Source of the DNA: Colocasia esculenta
Lineage: Eukaryota; Streptophyta; Magnoliopsida; Alismatales; Araceae
NCBI GenBank assembly: GCA_014218235.1
Contig: CM024755.1
Coordinates: 102,900,948 to 102,964,947, forward strand
Reading direction: 5' to 3'
DNA length: 64,000 nucleotides
Shown here piece after piece: positions 1-11,575 of this stretch. The notes beneath the pieces are model-generated. The model did no database searches. It saw only the letters and a list, made by a program, of their open reading frames with translations, and was not told the origin of the DNA. Both the position numbers and the translations under genes were made by a program. The number at the start of each line of letters is the position of its first letter. The stretch's first letter is position 1.

Positions 1-585
1 CCCTGCATCAGGAATTCGAAACAAGGTGGCAGCTAGCTCTGTGGGCAAATCTATCAACACGCCCTTGACCTCAGACTTGTACCCTTCATCAGTACACTCC
101 AAATTCAAATAGAATTCTTGTACAAGTCTGGGGTAAATGGTCCTAAAGTCATAAATGAATGGCAACTAAGACTAAAAGTTGAAGAATTGGAGAATTTCTG
201 GAAATGCAGCAGCGAGCTCATTGTCTTCCAAATCTACAGCCCTAGGCTTTAGAATGGACTTTCCTTCACTGGCCAACTTTGAAGGGGTTTCCTCTAAGGG
301 CTGAGAGAGCCAGATGAAGGAGAAGATGATTCTTCAGAAATTTCAGGGAAAATGCCAAAATCTTCCTCCTAGGGTTTCTAGGACCCCTTTGGGAAGGACC
401 TCTACGTGAAGAGGATGCCTACCTCTCTTGGAAGGAGTGGGAGAAGCAAATGAAGACCCTGGCCGCTCAACGGGGTCATGGCGACGTTTGCTTTGCCTCT
501 CAACAGGAGGAGGGTCTTCCACGGCAACTGGTCTTGCATTGGCCCGAGACCTGGCACCACGACAAGGCACCTGCTTGAGGGCCAT
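1..585 (-). pseudogene. Env-like ORF of element A, N-terminal part, broken
   Basis: The minus-strand ATG is at 585-583 and opens with Met-Ala-Leu-Lys, like the Met-Ala-Pro-Lys of the homologous ORFs in elements N and C. The rest is disrupted by small indels and a TAG near 150, and it leaves the window at position 1. The stretch 1-651 matches 22482-23135 with only about fifteen differences that I noticed, including the shared TAG. No signal peptide or membrane segment is visible, so 'env-like' here means position after pol, not function. Confidence 0.7.
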
Positions 586-2285
586 GGTTGCAGGGGAAAA
601 AGAGGAGCAGAGGACGAAGGAGATGGCGGGAAGAGGATGGCGACAGAGATGCTGTGAAAGGGGGAAGGAGATGAAGAGTCGTGCCGTTTTCAAAGGGAAC
701 GGCGGCCATGGGTTCGACATGGGTAAAAAAAGGGTTTTGGGGGGGTACACTGGCCCACAGGAACAACAACCCCAAACCAGCGCCCAAGACCTGAACTACC
801 CAGGCAGGGGTATGTGTCGACACAAGAAGAGGTTAGTGTCGACCTGGGCTGGGCTGTGTCGACACTAGATGGAGGTAGTGTCGACCTGGCCTGAAGAAAC
901 TTTGAGTATTTGAGCATGGGAAGAATTTGTGAATTTTGGGACATCTTTAATATGATGAAATATGAATGGAATTAACTTTTCAAGGATTTTTAAGACACCA
1001 AAGAATTCATTTGTCAAATTGTTGCAAAAAATTCAGCAAACTGCAAGTTTTACACAACAACTTACAGGATATGTTCATTAAATGACTTGAGCCATTAAAA
1101 TGATGGTTTGAGGGATATAATATATTCAACAATCAATGACAAACGACCATATTCTCCAAATCCAAAGAAATAAAAATGTCTTTTAGATTGATATCAAGTA
1201 TGATGAAGGTAAACACCTTTAAAACAAACTGATGAAAGACAGGGATGTTTATTTTAAGCAATTCTCCTTGGACAAACAATTTTTTTTAAAAAAAAATCAA
1301 ACTATCAAATGTAGTAAATCTTGTTCACTCAAGAACTAATGCTTTTTACACACCTAGTCCCTGGATACTAGAGATTTACCCATTATCAAGTTTCAAGGGG
1401 TAAATGATAACCTTTTGACATGAAAATATATGTTTATCAAACGCCAATATTTCCAGTTACTCAGTCATCATCAAAATGTATAGAGCATTTTTGTTTTTAT
1501 TGTTTGATTTTTGAATTCCTTTGAACAGAGATAGCAATAATACCTCATGACATACATGGCACTTCATTCATTGTGAAGGTTTGTAGTTTCTCAGCATTTG
1601 TGCCATTGCTCTGTTGAATGGTAATTGTAAGGAGAATTTTATAAAATGAAAACATTTATATCCCACATCAGTTGCAAAAAAAAAATGTTTAAATTCAAGT
1701 CACACATTATCCTTCAGTCTTTCAAAGAGATTTGAATTTCTGTAGTCTTGAAGAGTATAGTTGAGAGTTGACTGTAAAAAAAAATGTAGTAGATCACTCA
1801 AAAAATCATTTTGAGGTTCTAGACAACTCAATGAGGACATCATGCAAGGAAGTTGTTGTAATTCAAGAAGAGTTTTGAATTTTGCAAAAAGAATGACTTG
1901 TGAATTCTCTAGCTCCCCCTGAGATGATGATTCCAACAACTTTTCATCAAGATAAAGATATGCAAGATTTGAAAATAGGAATGATTCCCTTTGAACAACA
2001 AAAGCTCCCCCTCAACAATTGCATATTCATTTCTTGGTACTTGGCGGAGACATATACTCTCGCATAGTGAAAGTGTCCAGACAAGCAGAACTTGTCCTTC
2101 TTCAAGTCACCATTTGATATACCAAGAAGTTCAACACAATGTGAGTTGAAGAATTTATTGTCAAAAAGAAATAGGAGTTGAATTGAGAGAGATGTGAACA
2201 ATATGAATCAAGGAAGCAAAGAAGAATGATGAAACAATGACTCCCCCTCAGAATATGCCTAAACACTCAACCCAAATGAGAGAGA
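586..2285 (-). other. Noncoding pol-to-env spacer of element A
   Basis: No coding signal was seen. The spacer holds two pairs of GTCGAC-core palindromes (GTGTCGACAC at 814 and 856; GTGTCGACCT at 836 and 878), each pair 22 bp apart. It also holds a block near 1397-1470 that resembles the corresponding spacer of element N: an ATAACCTTTTGAC string followed by a CCAGTTACTCAGT string. Confidence 0.6.
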
Positions 2286-3773
2286 TCAAGAAGATGGACA
2301 TTTGCAAAGACCAAGCTCTCTCCTCAAGGATGAAAATCTATTGTCAGGAAGAGGTTTGGTAAAGATGTCAGCAATTTGTTTTTCAGTTTCAATAAAGAGG
2401 AGTTCAAAAGATTTCTTTGCCACCTCATCCCTCAAGAAATGATGCTTAATTTCAATGTGTTTTGTTCTAGAATGCTGAATTGGATTTTTAGACAAATTTA
2501 TGGCACTTGTGTTGTCACAAAGAATGAGAACACAACCTAACTCTTGGTTGTAATCAAGAAGTTGATGTTTCACCCAAAGAATTTGAGTGCCACATCTGTC
2601 AGCTGCAACATACTCAGCCTCTGCAGTTGATAGAGCAACTGAGTGTTGCTTTTTGGAAGCCCAAGAGATTAGGCATCCACCTAAGTACAAACACAAGCCA
2701 CTTGTGATTTTTCTATCAAGTTTACACCTAGCATAATCAGCATCACAATAGGCAATCAAATCTAACTTACAACCAGCAGGATACCAAATTCCAAGATCAC
2801 ATGTTCCAACAAGATATTTAAATATTCTTTTAACAGCTAACATGTGACTTTCTTTTGGATTAGCTTGAAATCTAGCACACAAGCACACACTAAACTGAAT
2901 GTCAGGTCTAGAAGTGGTGAGATAGAGTAGAGAATCAATCATACCTCTGTATGTCTTTGGGTCTACTGACTTACCAAGTGAGTCTTCTTCCAGTTTAGCA
3001 TTAATTGCAATGGGTGTGCTTGAATGCTTCAGGTTCTGGAAGTCAAACCTTTTCAAAAGTTCTTTGACATATTTGGTTTGGCTTATGAAGATCCCCTCAC
3101 TGGTTTGGTTAACCTGCAATCCCAAGAAAAATTGTAAGTCTCCCATTAAACTCATTTCAAATTCATTTTTCATTTGGTTTGCAAATTCATTGCACAGACT
3201 CTTATTGGTTGATCTAAATATTATGTCATCAACATAAATTTGGACTGCAATTATTTGTTTATTGACAGTTTTTGTGAACAGGGTTTGATCAACATTACCT
3301 CTAGAATATCCTTTTTCAAGCAGAAAAGAACTCAAACGGTCATACCAAGCCCTTGGAGCTTGTTTAAGACTATAAAGAGCCTTATGAAGCTTAAAAACAT
3401 GATTATGATATTTTTCATTTTCAAAGCCCAGAGGTTGTTCAACAAAAACATTTTCTTTTATATAACTATTCAAAAAAGCACTTTTGACATCCATTTGATA
3501 GACTTTAAATTTCAGCGAAGATGCAAAAGTAAGAAAAATTCTTACAGCTTCTAGCCTAGCTACAGGGGCATATGACTCTTCAAAATCAATTCCAAATTCT
3601 TGGTTGTACCCCTTTGCAACTAGCCTAGCTTTATTTCTAATGATTTGACCACTTTCATTCAATTTATTTCTGAAAACCCATCTAGTGCCAATGACTGATT
3701 GGTCACTAGGTCTAGGTACTAATTCCCATACTTGATTTCTTTCAAATTGATGAAGTTCATCAATGCATTGCAT
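2286..3773 (-). pseudogene. Reverse transcriptase and RNase H of element A
   Basis: A 495-residue open frame. It begins inside the integrase-RT linker and contains the copia RT core (the WVFRNKLN region, a Tyr-Val-Asp-Asp active site within YVDDIIF) and RNase H (ALSTAEAEYVA, the LCDNTSAI motif, TKHIEIKHHFLRD, ADIFTKPL). RT copies genomic RNA to cDNA in virus-like particles, and RNase H removes the RNA strand. The frame is separated from integrase by a TAG that probably replaced a Trp codon, plus a shift near 3775, so this is a fragment of a larger gag-pol polyprotein. Confidence 0.85.
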
Positions 3774-5408
3774 TGATCTAATCAGAACTCATTAGAGCTT
3801 CATCAATTGATTTTGGTTCAACTTGGGAAATTAGTGCTAGTGGGTCTTCATGAATGGCATTCAGGAATGATGATCTAGTCCTTACCCTATCATGCACATT
3901 GCCAACAACATTTTCTAATGGGTGATCTCTCAAAAATCTATGTTCAGAAGTTACCTGTTGAGTTGCACTTAAGTTTGGAACAACATTACCTGATCCACTT
4001 GGAGTAGGTGAATGAATGTTCAAGTTCTCACCAATGTCTTCATTTTCCTCAACAGTTGGTGAAGAATCCACAATGAAGTCATCCTCTTCATTATCTTGAC
4101 TGTCCCTGCAAGATTTAGAACTATGAGTTGAAAAGGAATTTTCATCAAAAATAACATGTGGAGACTCTTCAACAGTTTTGTTCTTGAGAGAGTAAACTCT
4201 AAAAGCTCTTGACACTTCAGAATAGCCAAGAAAGATGGCTTCCTGACTTTTAGCATCAAACTTGTCAAGATTTTCCTTATTGTTGTTATGCACAAAACAT
4301 TTACACCCAAAGATTTTGAAATAAGACAATGTTGGCTTTTTGTTTTTCAACAATTCATAGAGGGTTTTTCTGATTTTTGGTCTGATCAAAGCTCTATTAA
4401 GAATGTGATTTGCTGTGTTTACAGCTTCAGCCCAGAAGGATTTAGGCAAATTGCTTTCTAAGAGCATGGATCTAGCCATTTCCACAAGAGTTCTATTCTT
4501 TCTTTCCACAACTCTATTTTGTTCTGGAGTTCTTGGTGAAGAAAACTTGTGAAATATGTGAAGTTCAACACATAAATCAAAAAAGGATTTATTTTCAAAC
4601 TCACCCCCATGATCAGTCAAAATGTTTTTGATTTTATATGGAAAACTTGTTAAGGCAGTGGTACAGAAATTCCTGAACTCAAGGCAAGCATCACTTTTGT
4701 AGGACAGAAAGATAACCCATGTAAATCTAATAAAATCATCAATAATGACAAACCCATATCTTTTGCCACTAAGACTTAGAATTCTTATTGGGCCAAAGAG
4801 GTCCATATGAAGTAATTCTAGTGGCTTAGATGTGAGTACCTCATTGAAGGTTTTAAAAGATTTTCTAGTTTGTTTTCTTGGGCACAAATCCCACAAACTT
4901 GATTTTCTACATTAGAAAAGGATTCAGGAAGACATTTAACCAAATTCAGCCTTAACAATTTATTTATTGTTTTGAAACTTGCATGACCAAGTCTTTTGTG
5001 CCAAGTCCATGCAATTTCATTCTTATTTGCAACAAGACAAATATTTTCAGAGAAGTTTTTATCAAGGTTGATCATGTAGACATTGTTTTCCCTCTTTCCA
5101 AAGAATTTTATTTTATCAGTTGATGAGTCAATTATCTTGCAGAAATCAGATTCAAACACAACTTTGTGACCTTTGTCACAAAGTTGGCTAATGCTCAGCA
5201 AATTGTAATTTAAACCATCAACTAACAAAACATCAACTGAGTTTGAGGAAGATTGACCAACCTTTCCAGATCCAATAATTTTTCCTTTATTTTTACCTCC
5301 AAATGAACAAAACCTCCCTCCTTCTCAATCAGGAATGAAATTTAGCTTGTCTCCAGTCATGAACACCCACTGTCACCACACATTATTGGTGCACGACCTT
5401 CCTGCAAA
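3774..5408 (-). pseudogene. Protease remnant and integrase of element A
   Basis: Integrase occupies 3778 to about 4890. The first catalytic Asp is in LLHMDLFGP, the second in LTDHGGEFE and the Glu in EQNRVVERKNR, the DD35E arrangement. The GAG-pre-integrase zinc finger region (TWHKRLGHASF, Cys pairs near CGICAQ) lies at about 4890-5100 in another frame. An Asp-Ser-Gly protease signature is still readable near 5363 but is followed by stops. Element N is inserted immediately upstream at 5409. Confidence 0.8.
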
Positions 5409-6143
5409 TGAAGAGTTATGCGGAAATACACAATACGGTAATCTAGAAGGGGGGGTTGAATAGATTACGGCAATTTTAAACTATTGATGGCTTCTTTTCG
5501 ATGCTACAGCGATCTTAATGAAATTTGATTCAAATTCGATTAAGTATGAGACCGCTTGAGTTGATCTAAAAGAGAACAGGGAATCAAACGTGCGTATGAA
5601 CACCGTGCCTACCAATCATCTATCGCAAAACGCGAACAAACCACAGAACACGATGATTTAAGGTGGTTCGGAGTACACAACTCGTGTATCCTACATCCAC
5701 CGTCCACACACACACGCAGAAACGACTGCTTATGAGCGAGTTCAACACTACAACTCAACCACACACACGTTGTCTGATGAAGCACGATCAGAACAACCAC
5801 AAATACGTGAATCAAGCACAAGGGATGCTCGAAACACAACCACACACACACACGATGGAATGGAAATTATGAAATGGAGAAGAATTAGGAATTAGGGAAC
5901 AAATCCGGTTGGAATTCTTCTCGTGGATCGTCCAAACGCTCTTCAAACTTCGATTGGATGTAGATTGATCGATGTAGAAGGTTGAATTGATGACGATCCG
6001 GCTTCAGCTCCGCATAGATGGTGATTCCACGACGATCTGGGCGGAAAGTTGAAGCAGAGCAGCAATTTGGGGCTTTTCCTCTTGGTCCCTTGGAGGCTCT
6101 TGGATGGGAGGCTGCTCTCTGCGAATTTGGCTCCAAAAGGATG

Positions 6144-6151
6144 CTTATATA
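6144..6151 (-). promoter_or_regulatory. LTR TATA box, element N
   Basis: The minus strand reads TATATAAG, about 86 bp downstream of the palindrome array in the direction of transcription. The same box occurs in the other LTR at about 16180-16187. It is the only TATA-like match in the right position, and the start site is inferred to lie near 6115. Confidence 0.6.
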
Positions 6152-6237
6152 GTGTTAGGTAAAGGTGGGGGTCGTGGAGGAAGGAAACACCCAAGTGGGG
6201 CCGGATTTGGAAACACAAAATCTCATGTTTCCGTCGT

Positions 6238-6516
6238 CTGTCGACAGGTGCACTTGCATCTGTCGACAGGCGCACTCAGGCTGAGAACTGGGTTTCAGGA
6301 AATTGAGTTTCTGAGTGTATCTGTCGACAGGCAGTTTGCATCTGTCGACAGATGCACTCAGGAATAGAAAACCTGAGCTCTGTCCTGGGTTGACTGTGTG
6401 TATCTGTCGACAGGTACATTTCATCTGTCGACAGATGCACTCAGAGATGCAAACCTGAGCTCTGTCTTGGAATGACTGTGTGAATCTGTCGACAGGTACA
6501 TTGCATCTGTCGACAG
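6238..6516 (-). promoter_or_regulatory. Four paired CTGTCGACAG palindromes in U3 of element N
   Basis: Eight copies of the 10-bp palindrome CTGTCGACAG start at 6238/6260, 6321/6342, 6404/6425 and 6486/6507. Spacing within a pair is 22, 21, 21 and 21 bp, and successive pairs start 83, 83 and 82 bp apart. The array sits just upstream of the TATA box in transcription orientation, as an LTR enhancer would. The 5' LTR has the same array at 16274-16552. The binding factor is unknown. Confidence 0.85.
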
Positions 6517-6766
6517 ATACACCTCTTTGACAGATATTTGTGCTTTTTGCTCATTTCTTCAATGCCTCTTCAATGCTCCATGTTTCATGCTTGTGCACCT
6601 ACATGCAAATACATTGTTAGTGATATACATTGTATGATTTAGCAATGTTTAACTCAATCACTTTCATGGTGTTTTTCATGTTAGTTAGCACATCAATTTT
6701 GCATTAAATCAATGTTCAAGGATGTTAATGTGATCATCAAAAACATGATATATGAAAAACCCAACA

Positions 6767-6834
6767 ATCTCCCCCTTTTTGATGATGACAAAAACATTCA
6801 ATTGATGCATATATTGATGTTCTCCCCCTTTTTG
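6767..6834 (-). other. Duplicated polypurine tract, element N
   Basis: On the minus strand AAAAAGGGGGAGAT abuts the 3' LTR (6767-6780), and a second AAAAAGGGGGAGA lies about 54 bp upstream in transcription order (6820-6834). The adjacent tract primes plus-strand DNA synthesis. Multiple tracts are a known Sirevirus trait. Elements B and C show the same doubling. Confidence 0.8.
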
Positions 6835-7032
6835 ACAACATGCAAAAGGTCAAGTCATGCACATTTAGAGACAAATAAACATGAACTGAGTTTTCATTGA
6901 TTGATCATTGAAATTTCACAGTACATTTGATAATCATTACATGACTCAATAAAAAGAAAGGGAAATAACATGAACAAGCAAAAGATGACAAGACAAGTGA
7001 GACTAATTCCCATCTAAGACTCTTAGTGACCT

Positions 7033-8258
7033 CTAATGACCCTGAGACCCTCTATTCATCGTCATGTCCAGCAGGAGGAGGGTGACGGGATCATCTCTCT
7101 CGGAGTAGAGGTGGTCAAGACGGTCATCTAAAGTGTTGAGGCGAGCGTCCACTTGATCAAATCTTGACGTCATGTGAGCAAATCCTGAGATCATTTCTTG
7201 ATGGATTTGTGCCAAGTAATCACGAATGGATTGTTGTGGAGGCACAGGTACATCATCAAACTCTTGAGCTTGGTCAGGCATTTGCTCATCCTGAGGGTCT
7301 TCATCACTGCCTTCATTTGCTTCATCATCTTCATTGTCTTCTTCACCAGTTGACACTTCAGCTCCTTGTGGTTCCTTTCCCTTGAGAGTCCTTGTGACGA
7401 CACCGTCTACAATCTTGTAGCCCATGCGGTTGGCGGCAGTGAGGTCAAAGGCACTTCGGGATTTTAGTGAGATGAGCTCACTTGGAGGGATAGGAATGCC
7501 AAGGAAAATAAGAAGAGAAGTGATGGGGCAAGCATATGGCATTGATCTTTTGGTGTTAGAGAAACACCGACGGATGAGGCTTATCATGAGTTCAGGAAGA
7601 TTGATTTCTTGACACTTGAGGAAAAATATGAATAGGGATTTATGGACCTCGGTGACTAACTCTCGACTTCCATCCTTCGGGACGATCAAGGTAGTGAAGA
7701 TGTGATGGATCATCCGGATCAAGGGAGGAAAGGAGTTGGCGTTGAGACGAGCAATCTCCTTGGTAGTGTCATAAGGTTCCAACGTGAGAAGCTCATAGTA
7801 CTCAGAAGCAGAGGGATTGTAGTTGAAGATTTCAACTCCTGAGTTTGGAATTTCAAGGGCTGTGGAGAGAAGATTTGCGGTGAGGCGAAAACGAGTGCCT
7901 TTCACCGAAGAGTAGATATCTCCCTGATCGGAAAGCCCTAAGTTATTGTAGAACTCGGATACGGCAGTTGGAGAGTATTGCAAGTGGGAGTATAAGAAGG
8001 ATGTCCACCCTTGAGTGTCAAAATAGGGTAGGAGTGAGGGGAACATCGGTGCTAAGGACTCGAAGTCCACATACCGGGATTGGACAATCTTCTTGAAGGT
8101 GCCGTTGGGTCGGATAAGACGGAGACCTTGAGGAACGATGAGTTCCGGCAACCGATCCTCACGATGCTTGCTGCGGCGTTCGGAAGGAGCCCTGGAGTTT
8201 CTCCGGCGTCCGTCGGAGCGCGACGACGGCGAGCGAGAAGCTTCGATTTGGGTGCCAT
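7033..8258 (-). pseudogene. Env-like ORF of element N (putative plant transposon protein type)
   Basis: The open frame covers most of 8385-7033. Its central part resembles the 'putative plant transposon protein' family: a GWTSFLYSHL segment, then LNANSFPPLIRMIHHIFTT, then the SMPYACPITSLLIF segment. An acidic stretch and a short coiled-coil tail (FDQVDARLNTLDDRL) follow. The start homologous to other copies is the Met-Ala-Pro-Lys at 8258, which is in a different frame, implying a single-base shift near 8165. Alternatively translation begins at 8385 in the long frame. No membrane helix or signal peptide is visible. Function unknown. Confidence 0.65.
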
Positions 8259-8385
8259 CGCAGGAAGAAGGATGAGAATGGTGTGAAGGGAGAGTGGAGG
8301 GATCCCAGACGAGGAGCAGGATCGTCGGAGACGGAGCCCTGAAGGGGGAAAGAGAGGGGGTTTGGAGAGGAGGAGGATGGAACAA

Positions 8386-10178
8386 GAGAGGAAGGGTGAG
8401 AATGGGTCGTGGGTGGCCTTAGAATGGGTTTAGAGGGTTTTAAAAGAGAGGTCCCACGAAAAGGATGTGAACCGGCGCGAGGGTTTGGTTCAAAAACGGA
8501 TCTGCGCCATCGTCTGTCGACAGATGACAGTCTGTCTGTCGACAGATAGCTCCTTTTTGGTGAAAACTTGATTTTTGACAAAAATTTTTCAAAGAGACAA
8601 GTGTTCATTTGTTGTTTTAAGGCAAAATGGGTGTATGTGCAAGACAAAAATTCATATCCATTAAGATGAAGACATGACACAAATCTAAAATGATTTTGAA
8701 TTAAAACCGATAAGTTCTTTAATTAGATCATGAAGAACACATTTCACAATAGCCAGTGAAAATTAAATAACTCTTTTGATTAAGGCCGTTGAAGAAAAAC
8801 ATGCATCTTAATAGAGATGATAGTCAGATGACAATTGAATTAAATGGCCACAAGAACGTCTTACCGAAGAAACACATTGGACTTGACATAAAAATTTTCG
8901 GAGGCTTCACTCTATTTCTGGTATGATTTTAGAATCTTTAAACAACGAAGATGGAAAAGAGTGGCAATGAGGAGCACTTTCACTTTTTCATGTGAAGGTA
9001 GACATTTGTGATGCCAATACCCCCAGTTACTCAATGTGAGTGTCCGTCAAGCCATTGTATAGAGATAATGAAATAACCTTTTGACGCGAAGACTGACATT
9101 GGTGATGCCCATGTCCCCGGTTACTTAGTGATTTTCATCATTGCTCTACCTCCATCCCACAAATGAAAAACAAAGTTGTTGATTGAACCGAAGAAATAGG
9201 TAGCTTTTCTCCCTTTTTTTTATTATTGTTTTTGCTTTTTGTCAAGTACATGAGATTTCTTTAGGCAAGTTGTAATGTAGAACATTAAATTCAAGAGCTT
9301 TCTGATTTTTCAAATCATTTTGGATTCATGTTTAACGACAAGGGAGTTATTCAACAGAGATGTTTAAAAATCATTTGGTTTGCTCATTGTGTTCAAAATG
9401 ATCTAAAAAGACCTCGATCAAGTATTGCATCAAAGAACATTTAGACTTGGTTCACGACTTTGACATGAAGTGGATATGAAAAGGTTATATTGCACACAAC
9501 CAAACCAATGGTTTACCTTTAAATCAAGTAAGGAACACTTTTCTTGAAAAGTATGAAGAAGGAATTGAAAAATAAGGAAGAATGTGTGTATCTGTCGACA
9601 GAAGGAATCTGTCTGTCGACAGATGCACACAGACTGAAGAATTGAAGTTTCTGCCAGAACAAGACTGAGTGTATCTGTCGACAGATGGAATGTGTCTGTC
9701 GACAGATATGAACAGAGTGGATTTTTCTGGTTTCAGATTGATTGCTCATTGAGTTCAAGGAAGTGAGAATTCCACAAGTAGATATTGGAAGAGTTTCCTC
9801 AAGAAAATACTCAACAATCCTTAACTTACTCCCCCATAGTGTGTGCACGTGTTGACACAACATCTAAGCAAGGATTCACACAAGCACTTGATACAAGACA
9901 AACATGTTCATGAAAGGAAGGTCATACACAAGCACATGGTCACAGAAAAAACATTGTTTCATGGAGTTAACATGATAAAATGTAAGGAAACTAAAAATCC
10001 TATGTGAAGTACAGGGCCTTTATATGGAATGGGACTATTGATACTTGGCGGAGAATATTTCTCACGCATGATGATAGTTTCCAAACAAGCCGAACTTGTT
10101 CTTCCACAGTTCACCATTTGATATACCACATAGTCATTCACACATAAAGAGCATGTACTCCAATATGGATAGCCAGTT
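8386..10178 (-). other. Noncoding pol-to-env spacer of element N
   Basis: No coding potential was seen. The spacer carries three further palindrome pairs (8514/8536, 9592/9613, 9675/9696; spacing 22, 21, 21). It also has two copies of a block containing CCCAGTTACTCAATG (9022-9036) or CCCGGTTACTTAGTG (9116-9130). The second copy follows an ATAACCTTTTGAC string at about 9072. Similar blocks lie in the spacers of elements A and C. Confidence 0.6.
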
Positions 10179-11575
10179 TCATTGCATTTTACACAAACCC
10201 AATTCTCTTCTTAAGGATGTGAATCTATCTTCAGACAAGGGTTTGGTGAAAATATCAGCCAATTGTTTTTCTGTGGGAATGAAAATAAGTTCCAAGGTTT
10301 TATTGGCAACTTCATCTCTCAAGAAATGATGACGGATTTCTATGTGTTTAGTCCGTGAGTGTTGGACAGGGTTTTTTGAAAGGTTGATAGCACTTGTGTT
10401 GTCACATAGGATAGGTGTGCATCCAATTTGAACATTATAGTCAGCTAACTGACTTTTGATCCACAACACTTGAGCTGCACAACTTCCTGCAGCGACATAT
10501 TCTGCCTCTGCAGTGGAGAGTGCAACCGAGTGTTGTTTCTTGGATGCCCACGAAACCATGCAACCGCCAAGGAATTGGCAATATCCACTAGTGCTTTTTC
10601 TATCAATTTTACATCCAGCATAGTCAGCATCAGAATATGAAATCAAATCAAAGCTACTGCCTGCTGGGTACCAAAAACCCAAATTGCATGTGCCTGAGAG
10701 ATATCGGAAAATTCTCTTGACTGCAATTAAATGGCTTTCCTTTGGACTAGATTGATATCTAGCACAAAGGCAAACACTGAATTGAATATCCGGTCTACTT
10801 GCAGTAAGATAAAGGAGTGAGCCAATCATACCTCGGAAGTGCTTTGCATCTACCGGTTTACCTTTCTCATCATTTTCCAATTTGATGCTTGTGCTCATTG
10901 GGGTGGAGGCCGGTTTAGCTTGCTCAAATTGAAATCGTTTGAGAAGCTCTTTGACATACTTTTCTTGATTTATGAAGAATCCGTCTTTATGTTGTTTCAC
11001 CTGCAAACCAAGAAAGAATTGAAGCTCCCCCATTAGACTCATCTCAAATTCACTGTGCATGTGTTTAGAAAATTCTTCACACAGTGAAGGGTTAGTAGAA
11101 CCAAATATTATATCGTCCACATAAACTTGAACAACAATTATGTGATTGCGAACCTTCTTAGTGAAGAGTGTTTGGTCTACTTTACCTCTTGAGTAGTTCT
11201 TGCTTACCAGAAAATTGCTTAGTCTATCATACCAAGCTCGAGGTGCCTGTTTCAAACCATAAAGAGCTTTGTGCAATTTATACACATGGTTAGGCATTTC
11301 AGAATTTTCAAAACCTGGTGGTTGAGAGACATAGACTTCTTCTTTGATATAGCCATTTAAGAAAGCAGTTTTAACATCCATTTGATAGAGTTTGAACTTA
11401 TGGGAGCATGCATATGCCAATAAAATTCTGACTGCTTCTAACCTGGCTACAGGAGCAAAGGACTCTTCAAAGTCTACACCAAATTCTTGACTATATCCTT
11501 TTGCTACGAGTCTTGCTTTATTTCTGATCACTTTTCCTTCTTCATTAAGTTTATTCCTAAACACCCATCTAGTTC
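10179..11575 (-). pseudogene. Reverse transcriptase and RNase H of element N
   Basis: An open frame of 461 residues with the copia RT core (FGVDFEESFAPVARLEAVR, YVDDIIFGST) and RNase H (SKKQHSVALSTAEAEYVAA, LCDNTSAINLSKNP, ADIFTKPLSEDRF). The residues named for catalysis appear intact. It is the C-terminal part of gag-pol, but a one-base shift near 11590 separates it from integrase. Without that shift it would be a complete RT-RNase H module. Confidence 0.9.

Larger units (their letters stand above)
5409..6766 (-). repeat. 3' LTR of element N
   Basis: It starts TGAAGAG on the plus strand and ends CCCAACA, with a polypurine tract directly beside it (6767 onward). Read on the minus strand, U3 lies at 6766 to about 6150 and contains the four-unit palindrome array and a TATA box. 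The remainder is R-U5. Short ORFs in it are not credible genes. Confidence 0.95.

Noticed and set aside
428..944. Overlapping ORFs on both strands
   Set aside because: Shadows of the broken env-like ORF and its upstream spacer in element A.
5609..6424. Several ORFs of 60-110 codons, repeated identically at 15645-16460
   Set aside because: They lie inside the LTRs of element N, overlap on both strands, and cover promoter and palindrome sequence.
6238..6516. Repeat-spacer pattern that superficially resembles a CRISPR array
   Set aside because: Units are 10-bp palindromes in a plant LTR, with paired spacing and copies elsewhere in the element. No Cas genes are present and the genome is eukaryotic.
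7033..8385. Interpretation of the post-pol ORF as a viral envelope gene
   Set aside because: No signal peptide, fusion peptide or membrane helix is visible. Only the position matches.
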